64,000 nt of DNA from assembly GCF_028471945.1 (NCBI RefSeq), contig NZ_CP110128.1, positions 5,072,501 to 5,136,500 of the forward strand, given 5' to 3'. This document shows positions 8,674 to 18,544 of the stretch, one piece after another. The position numbers were made by a program, and so were the translations under genes. How positions within the stretch are numbered: the first letter of the stretch is position 1; the number at the start of each line of letters is the position of its first letter. The stretch comes from Pseudomonas sp. WJP1 (GTDB taxonomy: Bacteria; Pseudomonadota; Gammaproteobacteria; Pseudomonadales; Pseudomonadaceae). The notes below the pieces were generated by a model that did not search any database, had not been told where the DNA came from, and was given only the letters and a program-made list of their open reading frames with translations.

Positions 8674-9825
8674 ATGACCAACCTCAATACCCAGACCTCA
8701 TTCGTGCCAGGGCGCCTGGAACAGATGTCCACGCGCATCGCCTTTTTCATCGCCGGCTTCGGCATCGCCGCGTGGGCACCGCTGGTGCCATATGCCAAGG
8801 CGCGGGCCGGGCTGGATGAAGGCACCCTGGGTTTGCTGCTGTTGTGCCTCGGCGTGGGCTCGATATTGGCAATGCCCGTGGCCGGTTTCCTGGCCACGCG
8901 CTTCGGTTGCCGCAAGGTGGCGACCGGTGGCACCTTGCTGATCTGTGCGGCGCTGCCGCTGCTGGCCACGGTATCGTCAATTGCGGCCTTGATCGGCGCA
9001 TTGTTCATGTTCGGCGCGGGCCTCGGCACCGTGGATTCGACGGTGAACCTGCAGGCGGTGATCGTCGAACGCGCCAGTGGCAAAAACATGATGTCGGGGT
9101 TTCACGGGTTGTTCAGCCTGGGCGGAATCGTCGGCGCGGCGGGCGTCAGTGCGCTGCTCGGCCTGGGGCTCGCGCCGCTGGGGGCGATGCTGGTGGTCAT
9201 TGTGTTGCTGCTGGTTGCACTACTCAAGGCTGCCCCGCACATGCTGCCCTATGGCAGCGAAAGTTCGGGGCCGGCGTTCGCTGTTCCCCACGGCATCGTG
9301 CTGTTTATCGGCGGGATGTGTTTCATTGTGTTCCTAGCCGAAGGTGCCGCCCTGGACTGGAGCGCGGTGTTCCTGGCTCAGGAACGCGGCATCGACAAGG
9401 CCTACGCCGGATTGGGTTATGCGGCATTTGCCCTGACCATGACGGTGGGCCGGTTGACCGGTGATTCAATCGTGCGTCGCCTGGGTGCGACGCGGGTGAT
9501 TGTCTTTGGTGGGATGACGGCAGCGGCCGGACTATTCCTGGCCACGTTCGCCCCCAGCTGGGAAGCGTCGCTGGTGGGTTATGCACTGCTGGGCGCCGGA
9601 TGTTCGAACATTGTGCCGGTGCTGTACACCGCGGTGGGCAAGCAGACCGTGATGCCGCAAAGTATCGCCGTGCCAGCCATTACCACCCTGGGTTACGCCG
9701 GGATTCTCGCAGGGCCTGCGGTGATCGGATTTGTCGCCCATGCCGCCAGTCTGAGTTTTGCCTTCGGGTTGATGGCGCTGTTGCTGCTGGCGGTGGCGAT
9801 TGGCGGGAAAGTGTTGAAGGTTTAA
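8674..9825 (+). CDS. MFS transporter, YbjJ-like
   Basis: A 383-residue inner-membrane protein with about 12 hydrophobic segments and the MFS loop signature GFLATRFGCRKVATGG after the second helix. The pattern ALDWSAVFLAQERG in the second half is typical of the YbjJ/sugar-type MFS branch. The start at 8674 follows AAGGATTGAT. The gene diverges from the DapF-like gene, so a shared control region lies at 8507-8673, and the transporter may move the substrate of that protein. The substrate cannot be read from sequence. A hairpin follows immediately downstream. Confidence 0.82.
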   Translation: MTNLNTQTSFVPGRLEQMSTRIAFFIAGFGIAAWAPLVPYAKARAGLDEGTLGLLLLCLGVGSILAMPVAGFLATRFGCRKVATGGTLLICAALPLLATVSSIAALIGALFMFGAGLGTVDSTVNLQAVIVERASGKNMMSGFHGLFSLGGIVGAAGVSALLGLGLAPLGAMLVVIVLLLVALLKAAPHMLPYGSESSGPAFAVPHGIVLFIGGMCFIVFLAEGAALDWSAVFLAQERGIDKAYAGLGYAAFALTMTVGRLTGDSIVRRLGATRVIVFGGMTAAAGLFLATFAPSWEASLVGYALLGAGCSNIVPVLYTAVGKQTVMPQSIAVPAITTLGYAGILAGPAVIGFVAHAASLSFAFGLMALLLLAVAIGGKVLKV

Positions 9826-9829
9826 CGCG

Positions 9830-9881
9830 AAAAGATCGCAACCTGCTCCTCTGTATTAGCGGCTGAAGGCTGCGATCTTTT
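9830..9881. terminator. Inverted repeat between converging MFS and fecA genes
   Basis: AAAAGATCGCA (9830-9840) is the exact inverse of TGCGATCTTTT (9871-9881), with a 30-base loop. It ends in T-runs on both strands, so it can serve as a two-way terminator. Its arms resemble the GATCGCAGCCT REP class that also occurs at 47.3 kb. Confidence 0.65.
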
Positions 9882-9893
9882 GATCTTCGGCTA

Positions 9894-12281
9894 TTAAAAC
9901 CCGACGCTGGCCTGCACGAAGAACGTACGCGGCGTACCGACGTACATGCCCGCGTTGTTGTCGCTGGAGCGGGTGAAGTACTGCTTGTCGAAGATGTTTT
10001 TCACCCCGGCCCCCAGCTTCAGGTTCGACACCTGCGGACCGAAATCATAGCCGGCGCGCACGTTCCAGGTGACGTAGCCCGGAATGTCGCCGTACTGCCC
10101 ATCCGCCGTGCCTTCGGTGATGTAGTTGTTGCTGAAGCTGCCGTCAGCGTTCACCGCCACGCCCGGGGAGCGTTGTTTGGACTGGGCGAAGGCATCCAGG
10201 TTGTAGGTCCAGCGATTGATGTCGTAGCGCAGGCCGGCGGTCGCCACCTGGCGCGAGTAGAACGGCAGGTCCCGCCCCTTGAAGTCCGGAATCTCACCTT
10301 CATAGACCGCACGGGTGTAGGTGTAGCCGGCGTTCGCGGTCAGGCCGGCGAGGCGAGGGTCCAGCGCGGCCATGTCGTAGTGCACCGAAGCCTCGATACC
10401 GCGGTGCGTGGTGGCGCCTAGGTTCGTCCAGCCCGCATCGTTGCTGATGTATTGCAGCTCTTTATCGAAGTCGATGTAGAACAGCGTCACTTCACCGCCC
10501 CACACTTCATCGTTGTAGCGCGTACCGATCTCGTAGGTCTTGGCTTTTTCCGGCTCAAGGCCGTTGGCCGTTTCGTCACCCACGCCACCCTGGCCGAGCT
10601 GGAAATACTGCAGGGAGCCGAACGAGGTTTCGTAGTTGGCGAACAGTTTCCAGGCATCGGACATGTGATACATCACGCTCAGCGCCGGCAGCGGCTCGTT
10701 ACTCTCGATGCTGCGGCGTTTTTCCTGCACCGGCTTGCCCGCGGTGTCGAGCACCGGGCGGTCATGCCATTCGGTCTGGATGTGTTCGAAACGCACACCC
10801 GGGGTGATGGTCCAGTTGCCGACATCGATTTTGTTGTCGACATACACCGCGTGGGCTTCAGTACCACCGGTACGGTCCTGGTACACATGGCCGTCCGACG
10901 TCTTGGTCACCACCGGTTCGTTGCTGCTGTTCAGCCCCAGACGGCTCGCTTGCTCGTGCATACCTTCTTTCAGGTAGCGATAACCGACGCTGACTTCCTG
11001 GGTCGTCTGGCCGACGTCGAACACGTGGGACACACGCGGTTCGATGCCATAGGTGTAGTAGGTGCGCGGAAACGAACCCAAGGTCTTCTGGTCGCGAGCG
11101 GCGATGTTGCTGCCACGGAAACTGTCGGAGTAGTAGGTCAGCACTTCGGCCTGGGTGCGGTCGTCGAGTTGCCGAATCCACTTGAACGACACGTCCTTGC
11201 GGCGACCGCTGAAGTTGTCGTTGTCACGGTCGGACTGGAACGGATCGGCGTCGTACTGGGCCTGGGTCAGGCCACCGGGCATGTCGGCGCTGGCGTCGTA
11301 GTAGTGAAAGTTGAGGCTGAAATCGTCCACATCGGTCGGCGCCCAGTGAGTCTTGAGGATCACGTCGTCGATGTCATTGCCATTGTTGCTTTTGCGATAA
11401 CCGTTGCCATTCACCCCGGAATACAACAGCGCCACGCCCATGCCGTTGTCTGCGGTGCCGCCGGCGAACAGCGTATCGATGTGCTTCCAGCCACCGTGCT
11501 GGGAGGTTTCCAGCGTGCTGCCGATTTCAGCCGAGGCTTGTTCCGGGATCGCCCGGGTCACGAAGTTGATCACCCCGCCGACGTTCTGTGGCCCATAACG
11601 CACCGAGCCGGCGCCGCGTACCACGTCGATGCTGTCGAGGTTGCCGGAGGAAATCGGCGCCATGGACAACTGCGGCTGGCCATAGGGGGCGAAGGCCGCC
11701 GGAACACCATCGATCAACACGGTCGAGCGTGGCGACAGGCGCGAGGTCAGCCCGCGAACGCCGACGTTCAGCGAGATATCACTACCACCGGTGCCGTTGG
11801 CCTCTTGCACTTGCACACCCGGCACGCGCTTCAAGACGTCGCCGACGTTCATCGCACCTTGCTCGACCATGGCCTCGCGGCGAATCACGGTTCGGGCGCC
11901 GGGGTGGTTCTGCACCACCGCGGCATCGGCATCACCGAGCCAGTCGCCCACCACCTTGATGTCGGTCATGCCCAGCTCCAACGGGCCGTTTTCCGCAGAG
12001 GCCGGGGCCGGCAGCAGGGTCACCGAGCCTTCATTGATCTGGTATTGCAGGCCGCTACCTTGCAACAACTGGCGCAGCGCCTCTTCCGGGGCGATATTGC
12101 CATCCACCGCGGGGGCCTGCTTGCCGGCCACCAGTTCAGGACTGAAAAAAACCTGCAGCGAAGTTTGCTGGCCCAACTGGCTCAGGGCCTGCCCCAAAGG
12201 TTGCGCCGGGATGTGAATAGCATCGGCAGCGAATGCCTGGGGCAGCGCCAGGTTGACCGCCAGTGCAAGGGCCAGCGGCAA
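9894..12281 (-). CDS. fecA: Ferric-citrate-type TonB-dependent receptor FecA (start disrupted or unusual)
   Basis: About 795 residues as read from a TTG at 12281. An STN signalling domain (IHIPAQPLGQALSQLG onward, residues about 22-72) precedes a plug with RSTVLIDGVPAAFAPYGQPQ and VRYGPQNVGGVINFVTRAIP, nearly identical to E. coli FecA, and a 22-strand-type barrel ending in aromatic F. It imports ferric citrate across the outer membrane and signals through FecR to FecI. The TTG start gives a signal peptide without its positive N-region and has no ribosome site. A GTG at 12319 followed by six A would give a perfect signal peptide only if one more A were present. The gene lies downstream of fecI and fecR. 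Confidence 0.9.
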   Translation of the reverse strand: MPLALALAVNLALPQAFAADAIHIPAQPLGQALSQLGQQTSLQVFFSPELVAGKQAPAVDGNIAPEEALRQLLQGSGLQYQINEGSVTLLPAPASAENGPLELGMTDIKVVGDWLGDADAAVVQNHPGARTVIRREAMVEQGAMNVGDVLKRVPGVQVQEANGTGGSDISLNVGVRGLTSRLSPRSTVLIDGVPAAFAPYGQPQLSMAPISSGNLDSIDVVRGAGSVRYGPQNVGGVINFVTRAIPEQASAEIGSTLETSQHGGWKHIDTLFAGGTADNGMGVALLYSGVNGNGYRKSNNGNDIDDVILKTHWAPTDVDDFSLNFHYYDASADMPGGLTQAQYDADPFQSDRDNDNFSGRRKDVSFKWIRQLDDRTQAEVLTYYSDSFRGSNIAARDQKTLGSFPRTYYTYGIEPRVSHVFDVGQTTQEVSVGYRYLKEGMHEQASRLGLNSSNEPVVTKTSDGHVYQDRTGGTEAHAVYVDNKIDVGNWTITPGVRFEHIQTEWHDRPVLDTAGKPVQEKRRSIESNEPLPALSVMYHMSDAWKLFANYETSFGSLQYFQLGQGGVGDETANGLEPEKAKTYEIGTRYNDEVWGGEVTLFYIDFDKELQYISNDAGWTNLGATTHRGIEASVHYDMAALDPRLAGLTANAGYTYTRAVYEGEIPDFKGRDLPFYSRQVATAGLRYDINRWTYNLDAFAQSKQRSPGVAVNADGSFSNNYITEGTADGQYGDIPGYVTWNVRAGYDFGPQVSNLKLGAGVKNIFDKQYFTRSSDNNAGMYVGTPRTFFVQASVGF

Positions 12282-12417
12282 CCAAGGGGAATTGTTGTTT
12301 TTAGCGGTGGTTTTTTCACGTCGAACGTAGTCCTGAAGATCGCAAGAGTGTGCGCTTGTTAATGCAAACCAATTGCAGTTGAACAGGAAGACGATGAACT
12401 CGAAAAAAACCTGAATT

Positions 12418-13401
12418 TTATTTTGAAATTATTTCCTGGCTGCCGTCATCGAGCGTGCGCACGGCCACCGGAAGGATGCTCGGCAGGGCCTTGAGCAACG
12501 CGTCGGTGTTGTCGGACTTGAACACGCTGGTCAGGCGCAGATTGCCCACCGCCGCGTTGCCGACCTTGAGCGGCTTGTCCCGATAACGCGAGACCTGCTC
12601 GGCAACATCGGCCAGGCTGGCGTTGTTGAACACCAGCTTGCCGTTGCGCCAGGCCGTGAGTTCAGCGGGGTTGACCGCGTAGGCAGCCGCGACTCTGCCT
12701 TGGGCATCGACCTGGGTACCCAGCCCTGCGGTGAGGTTGACGAAATCATTGTCGGCCGCCGAGCGCCCTTGCACCTTGACCGTGCCCTGCTCCACCACGA
12801 CCCGGGTTTCGGCGCTGCCCCGGCGCACATCGAAGCGGGTACCGGTGACCGTGACCTTGCCACTTCCGGCTTCAACCACAAACGGCCGACTGCTGTCATG
12901 CTGGACGTTGAACATCGCCTCGCCTTCGCTCAGCTCAATGGCGCGACGATTCTTTTCAAACCGCACCTGAATCCGGCTGCGGCTGTCCAGATCGATCACC
13001 GAACCGTCGGGCAAGGCTACCTGGCGACGTTCGCCCAGGGCTGTGGAAAACTCCGCCGTATAAGGCGACGGTTGCTTCAGACTGTTGAACAGTCCCAAGC
13101 CGACCGCTACCGCCAGCACACTGGCGGCCACCGCATAGCGCAATATCGGTCGCCGTTTGCTGCGCGCCGGCGCTTCTTCACACAACGCCCGCAGACGCGC
13201 CGCCGGCAACAGGTCAGCGGCTGTCCACAGGCCCTGGAGCAATTGGAATTCGCTGCGGTGTTGAGGGTGTTCCTTCAGCCAGCTTTCGAATTGGCGTTGC
13301 GCGTCGACATCGACGGCGGGTTCCTGCAAACGCACAAACCACCGCGCCGCTTCATCGCGAACCGTTGTTTGCCCGCACGCACAATCACGAGTATCCATCA
13401 T
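12418..13401 (-). CDS. fecR: FecR anti-sigma/sigma-activator protein
   Basis: A 327-residue transmembrane regulator. The N-terminal cytoplasmic part has ARWFVRLQEP and FESWLKEHPQHRSEF, the DUF4880-type sigma-interacting region. A single membrane segment lies around residues 85-103 (YAVAASVLAVAVGLGLF), followed by the periplasmic FecR domain (GERRQVALPDGSVIDLDS) and a C-terminal STN-like part that contacts the receptor. The ATG-ATG at 13401/13398 follows CAGGAAC; a longer in-frame start at 13461 would overlap fecI and lacks a site. It relays ferric-citrate occupancy of FecA to FecI. Confidence 0.92.
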   Translation of the reverse strand: MMDTRDCACGQTTVRDEAARWFVRLQEPAVDVDAQRQFESWLKEHPQHRSEFQLLQGLWTAADLLPAARLRALCEEAPARSKRRPILRYAVAASVLAVAVGLGLFNSLKQPSPYTAEFSTALGERRQVALPDGSVIDLDSRSRIQVRFEKNRRAIELSEGEAMFNVQHDSSRPFVVEAGSGKVTVTGTRFDVRRGSAETRVVVEQGTVKVQGRSAADNDFVNLTAGLGTQVDAQGRVAAAYAVNPAELTAWRNGKLVFNNASLADVAEQVSRYRDKPLKVGNAAVGNLRLTSVFKSDNTDALLKALPSILPVAVRTLDDGSQEIISK

Positions 13402-13441
13402 GGAAGTTCCTGTTTGGCTGGGGATGAGAAAGCGCGGCCGC

Positions 13442-13942
13442 TCATGGGTACAGTCCTTCAAGGCGGTCGCGCAGATGCCGCAGCGTGCGGATCATATACT
13501 TTTCCACCATGTTCTTGGACAGACCCAGGCGTTCGGCGATTTCAGCCTGGGTCAGGCCTTCGATTTTCTGCCAGACAAACACCTTGCGGCAGTTGACCGG
13601 CAGCTCGGTGAGCGCCCGTTCGATGGAATCAGCCAACTGGATCGCTTGCATGTAATGCTCCGGGTCGCCGGATGACGACACACTTTCATCGATCGCCTCC
13701 GACTCCATGGCGCCCCGCCGATCCTCACGTCGATAACCGTCCACCGCGATGTTGCGCGCGGTCTGGTGCAGATAGGCCCGCGGTTGCTGCACCGTCGCCG
13801 AATCCGACTCGAGCACCCGCACGAAGGTATCGTGGGCCAGGTCCTCGGCCTGCTGACGGTTTCTCAGGCGACGGGTCCAGGTGCCAACCAACTCTTCGTA
13901 GTGCTCGAAAAAGCCGTGTCTGCGGGGCAGCTTGGGGGTCAT
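13442..13942 (-). CDS. fecI: ECF sigma factor FecI
   Basis: A 166-residue ECF sigma factor. Region 2 is seen as FEHYEELVGTW...AEDLAHDTFVRVLE with the PRAYLHQTARN helix, and region 4 as ALTELPVNCRKVFVWQKIEGLTQAEIAERLG. It directs RNA polymerase to the fecA promoter when FecR is triggered. fecI is the first gene of a fecI-fecR-fecA run, with 40 bp between fecI and fecR. The ribosome site before 13942 is weak. A Fur-box-like palindrome lies 29-47 bp upstream, which fits iron repression. Confidence 0.93.
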   Translation of the reverse strand: MTPKLPRRHGFFEHYEELVGTWTRRLRNRQQAEDLAHDTFVRVLESDSATVQQPRAYLHQTARNIAVDGYRREDRRGAMESEAIDESVSSSGDPEHYMQAIQLADSIERALTELPVNCRKVFVWQKIEGLTQAEIAERLGLSKNMVEKYMIRTLRHLRDRLEGLYP

Positions 13943-13970
13943 TGCGGTGTGCTGTGGAGACGAGGGTGTG

Positions 13971-13989
13971 AATAGTAATGCTTCCTATT
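13971..13989 (-). promoter_or_regulatory. Candidate Fur box upstream of fecI
   Basis: The 19-mer AATAGTAATGCTTCCTATT is roughly palindromic and matches the GATAATGATAATCATTATC Fur consensus at 10 of 19 positions by eye. Its place just upstream of fecI fits known Fur control of FecI-type genes. A moderate match only. Confidence 0.45.
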
Positions 13990-14036
13990 AACCCAAGGCA
14001 ACGGTTTGCGGCTGAGCGGCCAAAGGCTAACGCTCG

Positions 14037-15391
14037 TTAGCCTTTGGCGCCGCGAGTACCGGGCAGTTCAACACGCGCCACCAGCCCTGCGCCGTCGCGA
14101 TTGCGCAGGGTCAGCTCGCCACCCTGCTCACGAACGATCGCCCGGGCAGCGGAGAGTCCCAGTCCCACCCCACCGGTGTCACGGTTGCGTGAGGTCTCCA
14201 GGCGGTAGAAGGGATCGAACACCTGTTCGAGGGCGGACTCGGGGATGCCGGGGCCCTCGTCACTGACTTCGATACAGACCCTTTGCCCGTCCCCCTTCAA
14301 CTCGATACCTGGCTTGCGGCCATACTTCACGGCGTTTTCCAGCAGGTTGACGATCACGCGCTTGATCCCGAGCGGGCGGCCGTCGTACACCAGGTGGGCG
14401 GGACCTGTGAAGTGGACGTCGATGTCCTGGTCGCGGAAATCGTCGACGATCGTTTGCAGCAATTCCGAAAGGTCGAATGCCGTGGCGTGTTCCCCGTGGC
14501 TTTCATCACGGAAAAACCCCAGCGCCGCGTTGATCATCGTCTGCATTTCTTCGATGTCGCGCACCATTTTGCGCTGCTGTTCCCGGTCTTCCATGAATTC
14601 GCTGCGCAGACGCATCCGTGTCAGGGGGGCGCGCAAGTCGTGGGAAATGGCCGCGAGCATCTGCGTGCGCTCGCTGAGAAAGTGTCGGATCTGGGCCTGC
14701 ATGGTGTTGAAGGCAATGATCGCCTGGCGTATCTCATCGGGGCCTTCGATCTTGATCGGCGGCGCGCGCAAGTCATCACCAAAGCGCCGTGCAGCGCTGG
14801 CAAAACGTTGCAGCGGGCTGGCCAGTTGCCGTGTGGCAATCCAGGCGACCAGCAGGGTGGCCACCAGCCCCAGGGCGATGATGATCGCGATCCGTACGCT
14901 TGAATCGAGCCCCCAGCTGCGTTCCGGCGGCGTGAACGACAGCCAGCTGCCATCGCGCAGTTCAACGAGTGCCACGTAGTGCGCCCGGGGGCTTTCATTC
15001 GGCCAGTCGCTGGGGTTGAAGACTTGAATGCGGCGCGCAACATCGCCCAGCAATCGGTGCAGCGGCGAATGTTCGGGCCCCACCTGCGTACCGCCCGGGG
15101 GCAGATGGAAGTCGCCCCGCTGGCCGTGCCAGACCACTTCGAGCATCGGGTGGCTCGCGGCGGCGGCCAATGACGGGCGCAACGGCACAGGCGCCGCCTC
15201 GATCACCCGGACATTCGCAGCGATTTGCTCCAGCAGGCCGGTGCGCTCAATGGGCGGGCGGCCCCAGGTGCCAGCAAGCTGCACGAACAATCCATTGAGG
15301 AGCAGCGAAGCGAGCATCGCCGCGACGATGGTCAGGGCGATCCGCGACCTGAGGGTATCGCGCGGGACTATTCGAGCGACCATGCGACGGA

Positions 15392-15395
<4 letters not shown>
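14037..15395 (-). CDS. Sensor histidine kinase (EnvZ/OmpR-type pair)
   Basis: A 452-residue kinase. A first membrane helix lies at about residues 17-40, a periplasmic domain of about 120 residues follows, and a second helix spans about 166-186 (IAIIIALGLVATLLVAWIA). A HAMP region comes next, then HisKA with the phosphorylated His252 in ISHDLRAPLTRMR, and the ATPase boxes NLLENAVKYG, DEGPGIP and GVGLGLSAA. The start is GTG at 15395, overlapping the regulator stop by four bases (GTGA), so the two proteins are translationally coupled. The signal is unknown; the divergent lipoprotein gene suggests an envelope role. Confidence 0.88.
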
Positions 15396-16099
<704 letters not shown>

Positions 16100-16261
16100 G
16101 TTCAGGGATCCACGGCGAAAAAAGAGCGTATCTAAAACCATTCCGCTCTCAGGGTCATATATTTCAATCCAGCAACATTCCTGCCCGCCTGACATCAATC
16201 GGACATACGGTCGCAACCCCCCTGCGGCACCCTGCGCGAATTCCAATTCATGAGGTCTTCC

Positions 16262-16582
16262 ATGCAGGGTTCGAACATCGCCTACGCGACCGAGACAACC
16301 GATAGCACTCATTCGGTGATCCTGAACCAGCGCACCAGTGCGCCAGCGCAGGATGAGCCGATTTTATTCCAGCAATCGTGCCTGGGACTGACCGACGATC
16401 GGACCCATGTCGTGCTGCGCCGCTATTTCGAGCAATACAGCCCGACCACCGGCACCTGGGTGGAATACATCCACCGCGTGCCGATCGCCGAGTTCACCCA
16501 GTGGATCATGGCTCATGGCGATCTGCGGATCGAATGCTCGGAAGACCTTCCAGGCTCCACCCTCCAACCAGGAACACCTTGA
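16262..16582 (+). CDS. Small protein of unknown function coupled to a lipoprotein gene
   Basis: A 106-residue soluble protein that I do not recognise. The start at 16262 has TGAGGT seven bases upstream; an in-frame ATG at 16250 has no site. The central part (DDRTHVVLRRYFEQYSPTTG...WVEYIHRVPIAEFTQWIM) looks globular and has no signal peptide or membrane segment. Its TGA stop shares one base with the ATG of the next gene (TGATG), so the two are coupled. It diverges from the two-component operon, which suggests a target of that system. Confidence 0.7.
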   Translation: MQGSNIAYATETTDSTHSVILNQRTSAPAQDEPILFQQSCLGLTDDRTHVVLRRYFEQYSPTTGTWVEYIHRVPIAEFTQWIMAHGDLRIECSEDLPGSTLQPGTP

Positions 16583-17253
16583 TGAGAAAGCGCTACTCGC
16601 TACCGCTATTGGCCGTTGCAACCCTCGTCCTCTCGGCGTGCAGCAACAAAAAAGTCGCATCATCGGACACCTATTCAGGCTTTCTGAAAGACTACAGCGC
16701 CTTGACGGAGCACCAGTCACCCTCGGGGGAGCCGGTATTGAGCTGGGTGAACCCGACCCTTGAGCTCAACCGTTACACGCAGGTCTATATCGAACCGAGC
16801 CGGTACTACCCGCAGCCCGCACCCAGCAAGCGCCTGCCACAGACCACGCTTGACGACACGACCTGGTACTACGATGCGGCGCTCAAGCACGAGCTGGGCA
16901 AGGTCTTGACCGTGGTCACCACCCCAGGCCCCAAAACCCTGATCGTGCGGCCGGCAATCACGCGAGTGACGGCCAGCACACAGGGCCTGCGCTTTTACGA
17001 ATGGCTGCCGATCACCCTGGTTGCGGCAGGTGTCAGCACCGCCACCGGGATCCGTGACCAGGACAGTGAAATTGCCACCGAAGTAGCCTTTGTCGATGGC
17101 GGGAACAGGACCCTGGTCGCCAAAGTGGTGCGCAAGGGCACGGGAGTGCCGCTGGAAAACGACAAAGAGGTGATCACCACGGCAAACGTCAAGGGCGTGC
17201 TCGACGGCTGGGCCAGCGACCTGCGCAAGTCGTATCTTGCGATGCGCCAGTAG
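16582..17253 (+). CDS. DUF3313-family lipoprotein
   Basis: A 223-residue predicted lipoprotein. The signal peptide (RKRYSLPLLAVATLVLSAC) ends in the lipobox LSAC with the lipidated Cys at residue 20. After it comes the DUF3313 hallmark SGFLKDYSALTEH, then YTQVYIEPSRYYP. The residue after Cys20 is Ser, so outer-membrane sorting would be expected. DUF3313 function is not known. It is coupled to the upstream small gene and lies opposite the two-component pair. No terminator with a clear T-run follows; the next 274 bp hold no gene I can support. Confidence 0.85.
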   Translation: MRKRYSLPLLAVATLVLSACSNKKVASSDTYSGFLKDYSALTEHQSPSGEPVLSWVNPTLELNRYTQVYIEPSRYYPQPAPSKRLPQTTLDDTTWYYDAALKHELGKVLTVVTTPGPKTLIVRPAITRVTASTQGLRFYEWLPITLVAAGVSTATGIRDQDSEIATEVAFVDGGNRTLVAKVVRKGTGVPLENDKEVITTANVKGVLDGWASDLRKSYLAMRQ

Positions 17254-17527
17254 GAGGCGACTTAATGCTCCTACGGAGTGGTGCAGAAAACTGAACTACT
17301 ACAGCTTGCCAAATAAGTTCATTTCGCGGTTATCCCCAATCACTGTCGAAGCCGGGTTGCCCGCAAGGTGGCCGGCGCTGCCAGCGAGCGAGCATCTCGG
17401 AAAGAGCAGCAATGACCCATCAATCGAACACGCAACCCTGGCGCACCTATCAGTTCTGCTAGTACCCGACTTTTGCAAAAGCGCCAATACTGAGCTCCCG
17501 CACTTCGGACCTTGGGGGTAACCACCC

Positions 17528-18544
17528 ATGACATCATCACCGCGCGAAGCCGTACTCTGCCATTACCACTACGACCCCCTCGATCGCCTGATCAGTCATG
17601 TTCTAGCAGATACCCCCGAACGCCAGCGCTTCTACTGCAAAAGCCGGTTGTCCACCGAGATACAGGGGGCGATTCGCTACTCGATCGTCCAGAATGAAGA
17701 ACAGTTGTTGGCACAACAACGAAGCGAGGGTGATGCACCTGAAACCACGCTGCTGGTCACCGACCAGCAGCGTTCGGTGTTGCACAGGCTCAAGGCCAAT
17801 CATCCACCGCAACCCATCGCTTATTCGCCCTATGGTCACCGTCCTGTTGGAAGCGGGTTGCTCAGCCTGCTCGGTTTTAACGGCGAACGGCCGGATCCGG
17901 TGACCGGGTGTTATTTGCTGGGGAATGGGTATAGGGCGTTTAATCCCGTATTGATGCGGTTTAATAGCCCCGATAGTTTTAGCCCGTTTGAAAAAGGAGG
18001 AATTAATGCATACGCGTATTGCGGCGGAAACCCTGTAAATCGAACTGACCCCACCGGACACTCCTGGGTGGATGATATTATAGATGAAGTCATAACAAAA
18101 ATCCCTCTCGGAAAAGAGCACCTCAAGAAAACAATTGCAAAAAATACAGCTAGAGAAATAGCGGAGAACACCCCTCCTGCACTCAGAGGCATAGACCCTC
18201 CAGACGAATTATATTTCGACAGATATACAATAATAAAAAACGCCCGCAATAAGACAAGAGAAAAATTCGAGACAGCACTGGCCAAGGTAGAAGAGCTTAA
18301 AAGGCTGCCACCCTCTATTCAAAACTTAGAAAAAATGAGCAAGCTTTTCTCAAACGCAAAGAAAAACCTGGACGCTTCATACGTATTTGATCTCGCGCGA
18401 ATAGATCATAAAGTGATGATTTCTATGAAAATATCACCACCTATTCAAAAAAGTATACCAACAACCGCAACCTCTATCTCAAACAGCCCCTCCCCCTCAG
18501 CTAGTGCAGCTAATATCAGGAAAAGCGAACAAACAAAAAAGTAG
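17528..18544 (+). CDS. Orphan RHS-repeat core protein with variable C-terminus
   Basis: A 338-residue protein. Residues 1 to about 178 are the end of an RHS/YD-repeat core: CHYHYDPLDRLISH, QPIAYSPYGHRP, LGFNGERPDPVTGCYLLGNG, YRAFNPVLMRFNSPDSFSPF, and the hallmark NAYAYCGGNPVNRTDPTG. The remaining 160 residues are lysine-rich, partly helical, and end in a Ser/Pro-rich tail; I recognise no toxin domain. The DNA changes from typical GC to clearly AT-rich at the junction near 18050, the usual mark of a swapped RHS C-terminal module. The ATG follows GGGGGTAACCACCC. No immunity gene is recognisable downstream. Confidence 0.85.
   Translation: MTSSPREAVLCHYHYDPLDRLISHVLADTPERQRFYCKSRLSTEIQGAIRYSIVQNEEQLLAQQRSEGDAPETTLLVTDQQRSVLHRLKANHPPQPIAYSPYGHRPVGSGLLSLLGFNGERPDPVTGCYLLGNGYRAFNPVLMRFNSPDSFSPFEKGGINAYAYCGGNPVNRTDPTGHSWVDDIIDEVITKIPLGKEHLKKTIAKNTAREIAENTPPALRGIDPPDELYFDRYTIIKNARNKTREKFETALAKVEELKRLPPSIQNLEKMSKLFSNAKKNLDASYVFDLARIDHKVMISMKISPPIQKSIPTTATSISNSPSPSASAANIRKSEQTKK

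Noticed and set aside
10452..12362. 636-codon plus-strand frame opposite fecA
   Set aside because: The minus strand matches FecA end to end; the antisense frame has no family features.
17411..17461. 16-codon frame starting MTHQSNTQPW upstream of the RHS gene
   Set aside because: Too short, with no clear ribosome site; could be a remnant of another RHS start, but nothing supports it.
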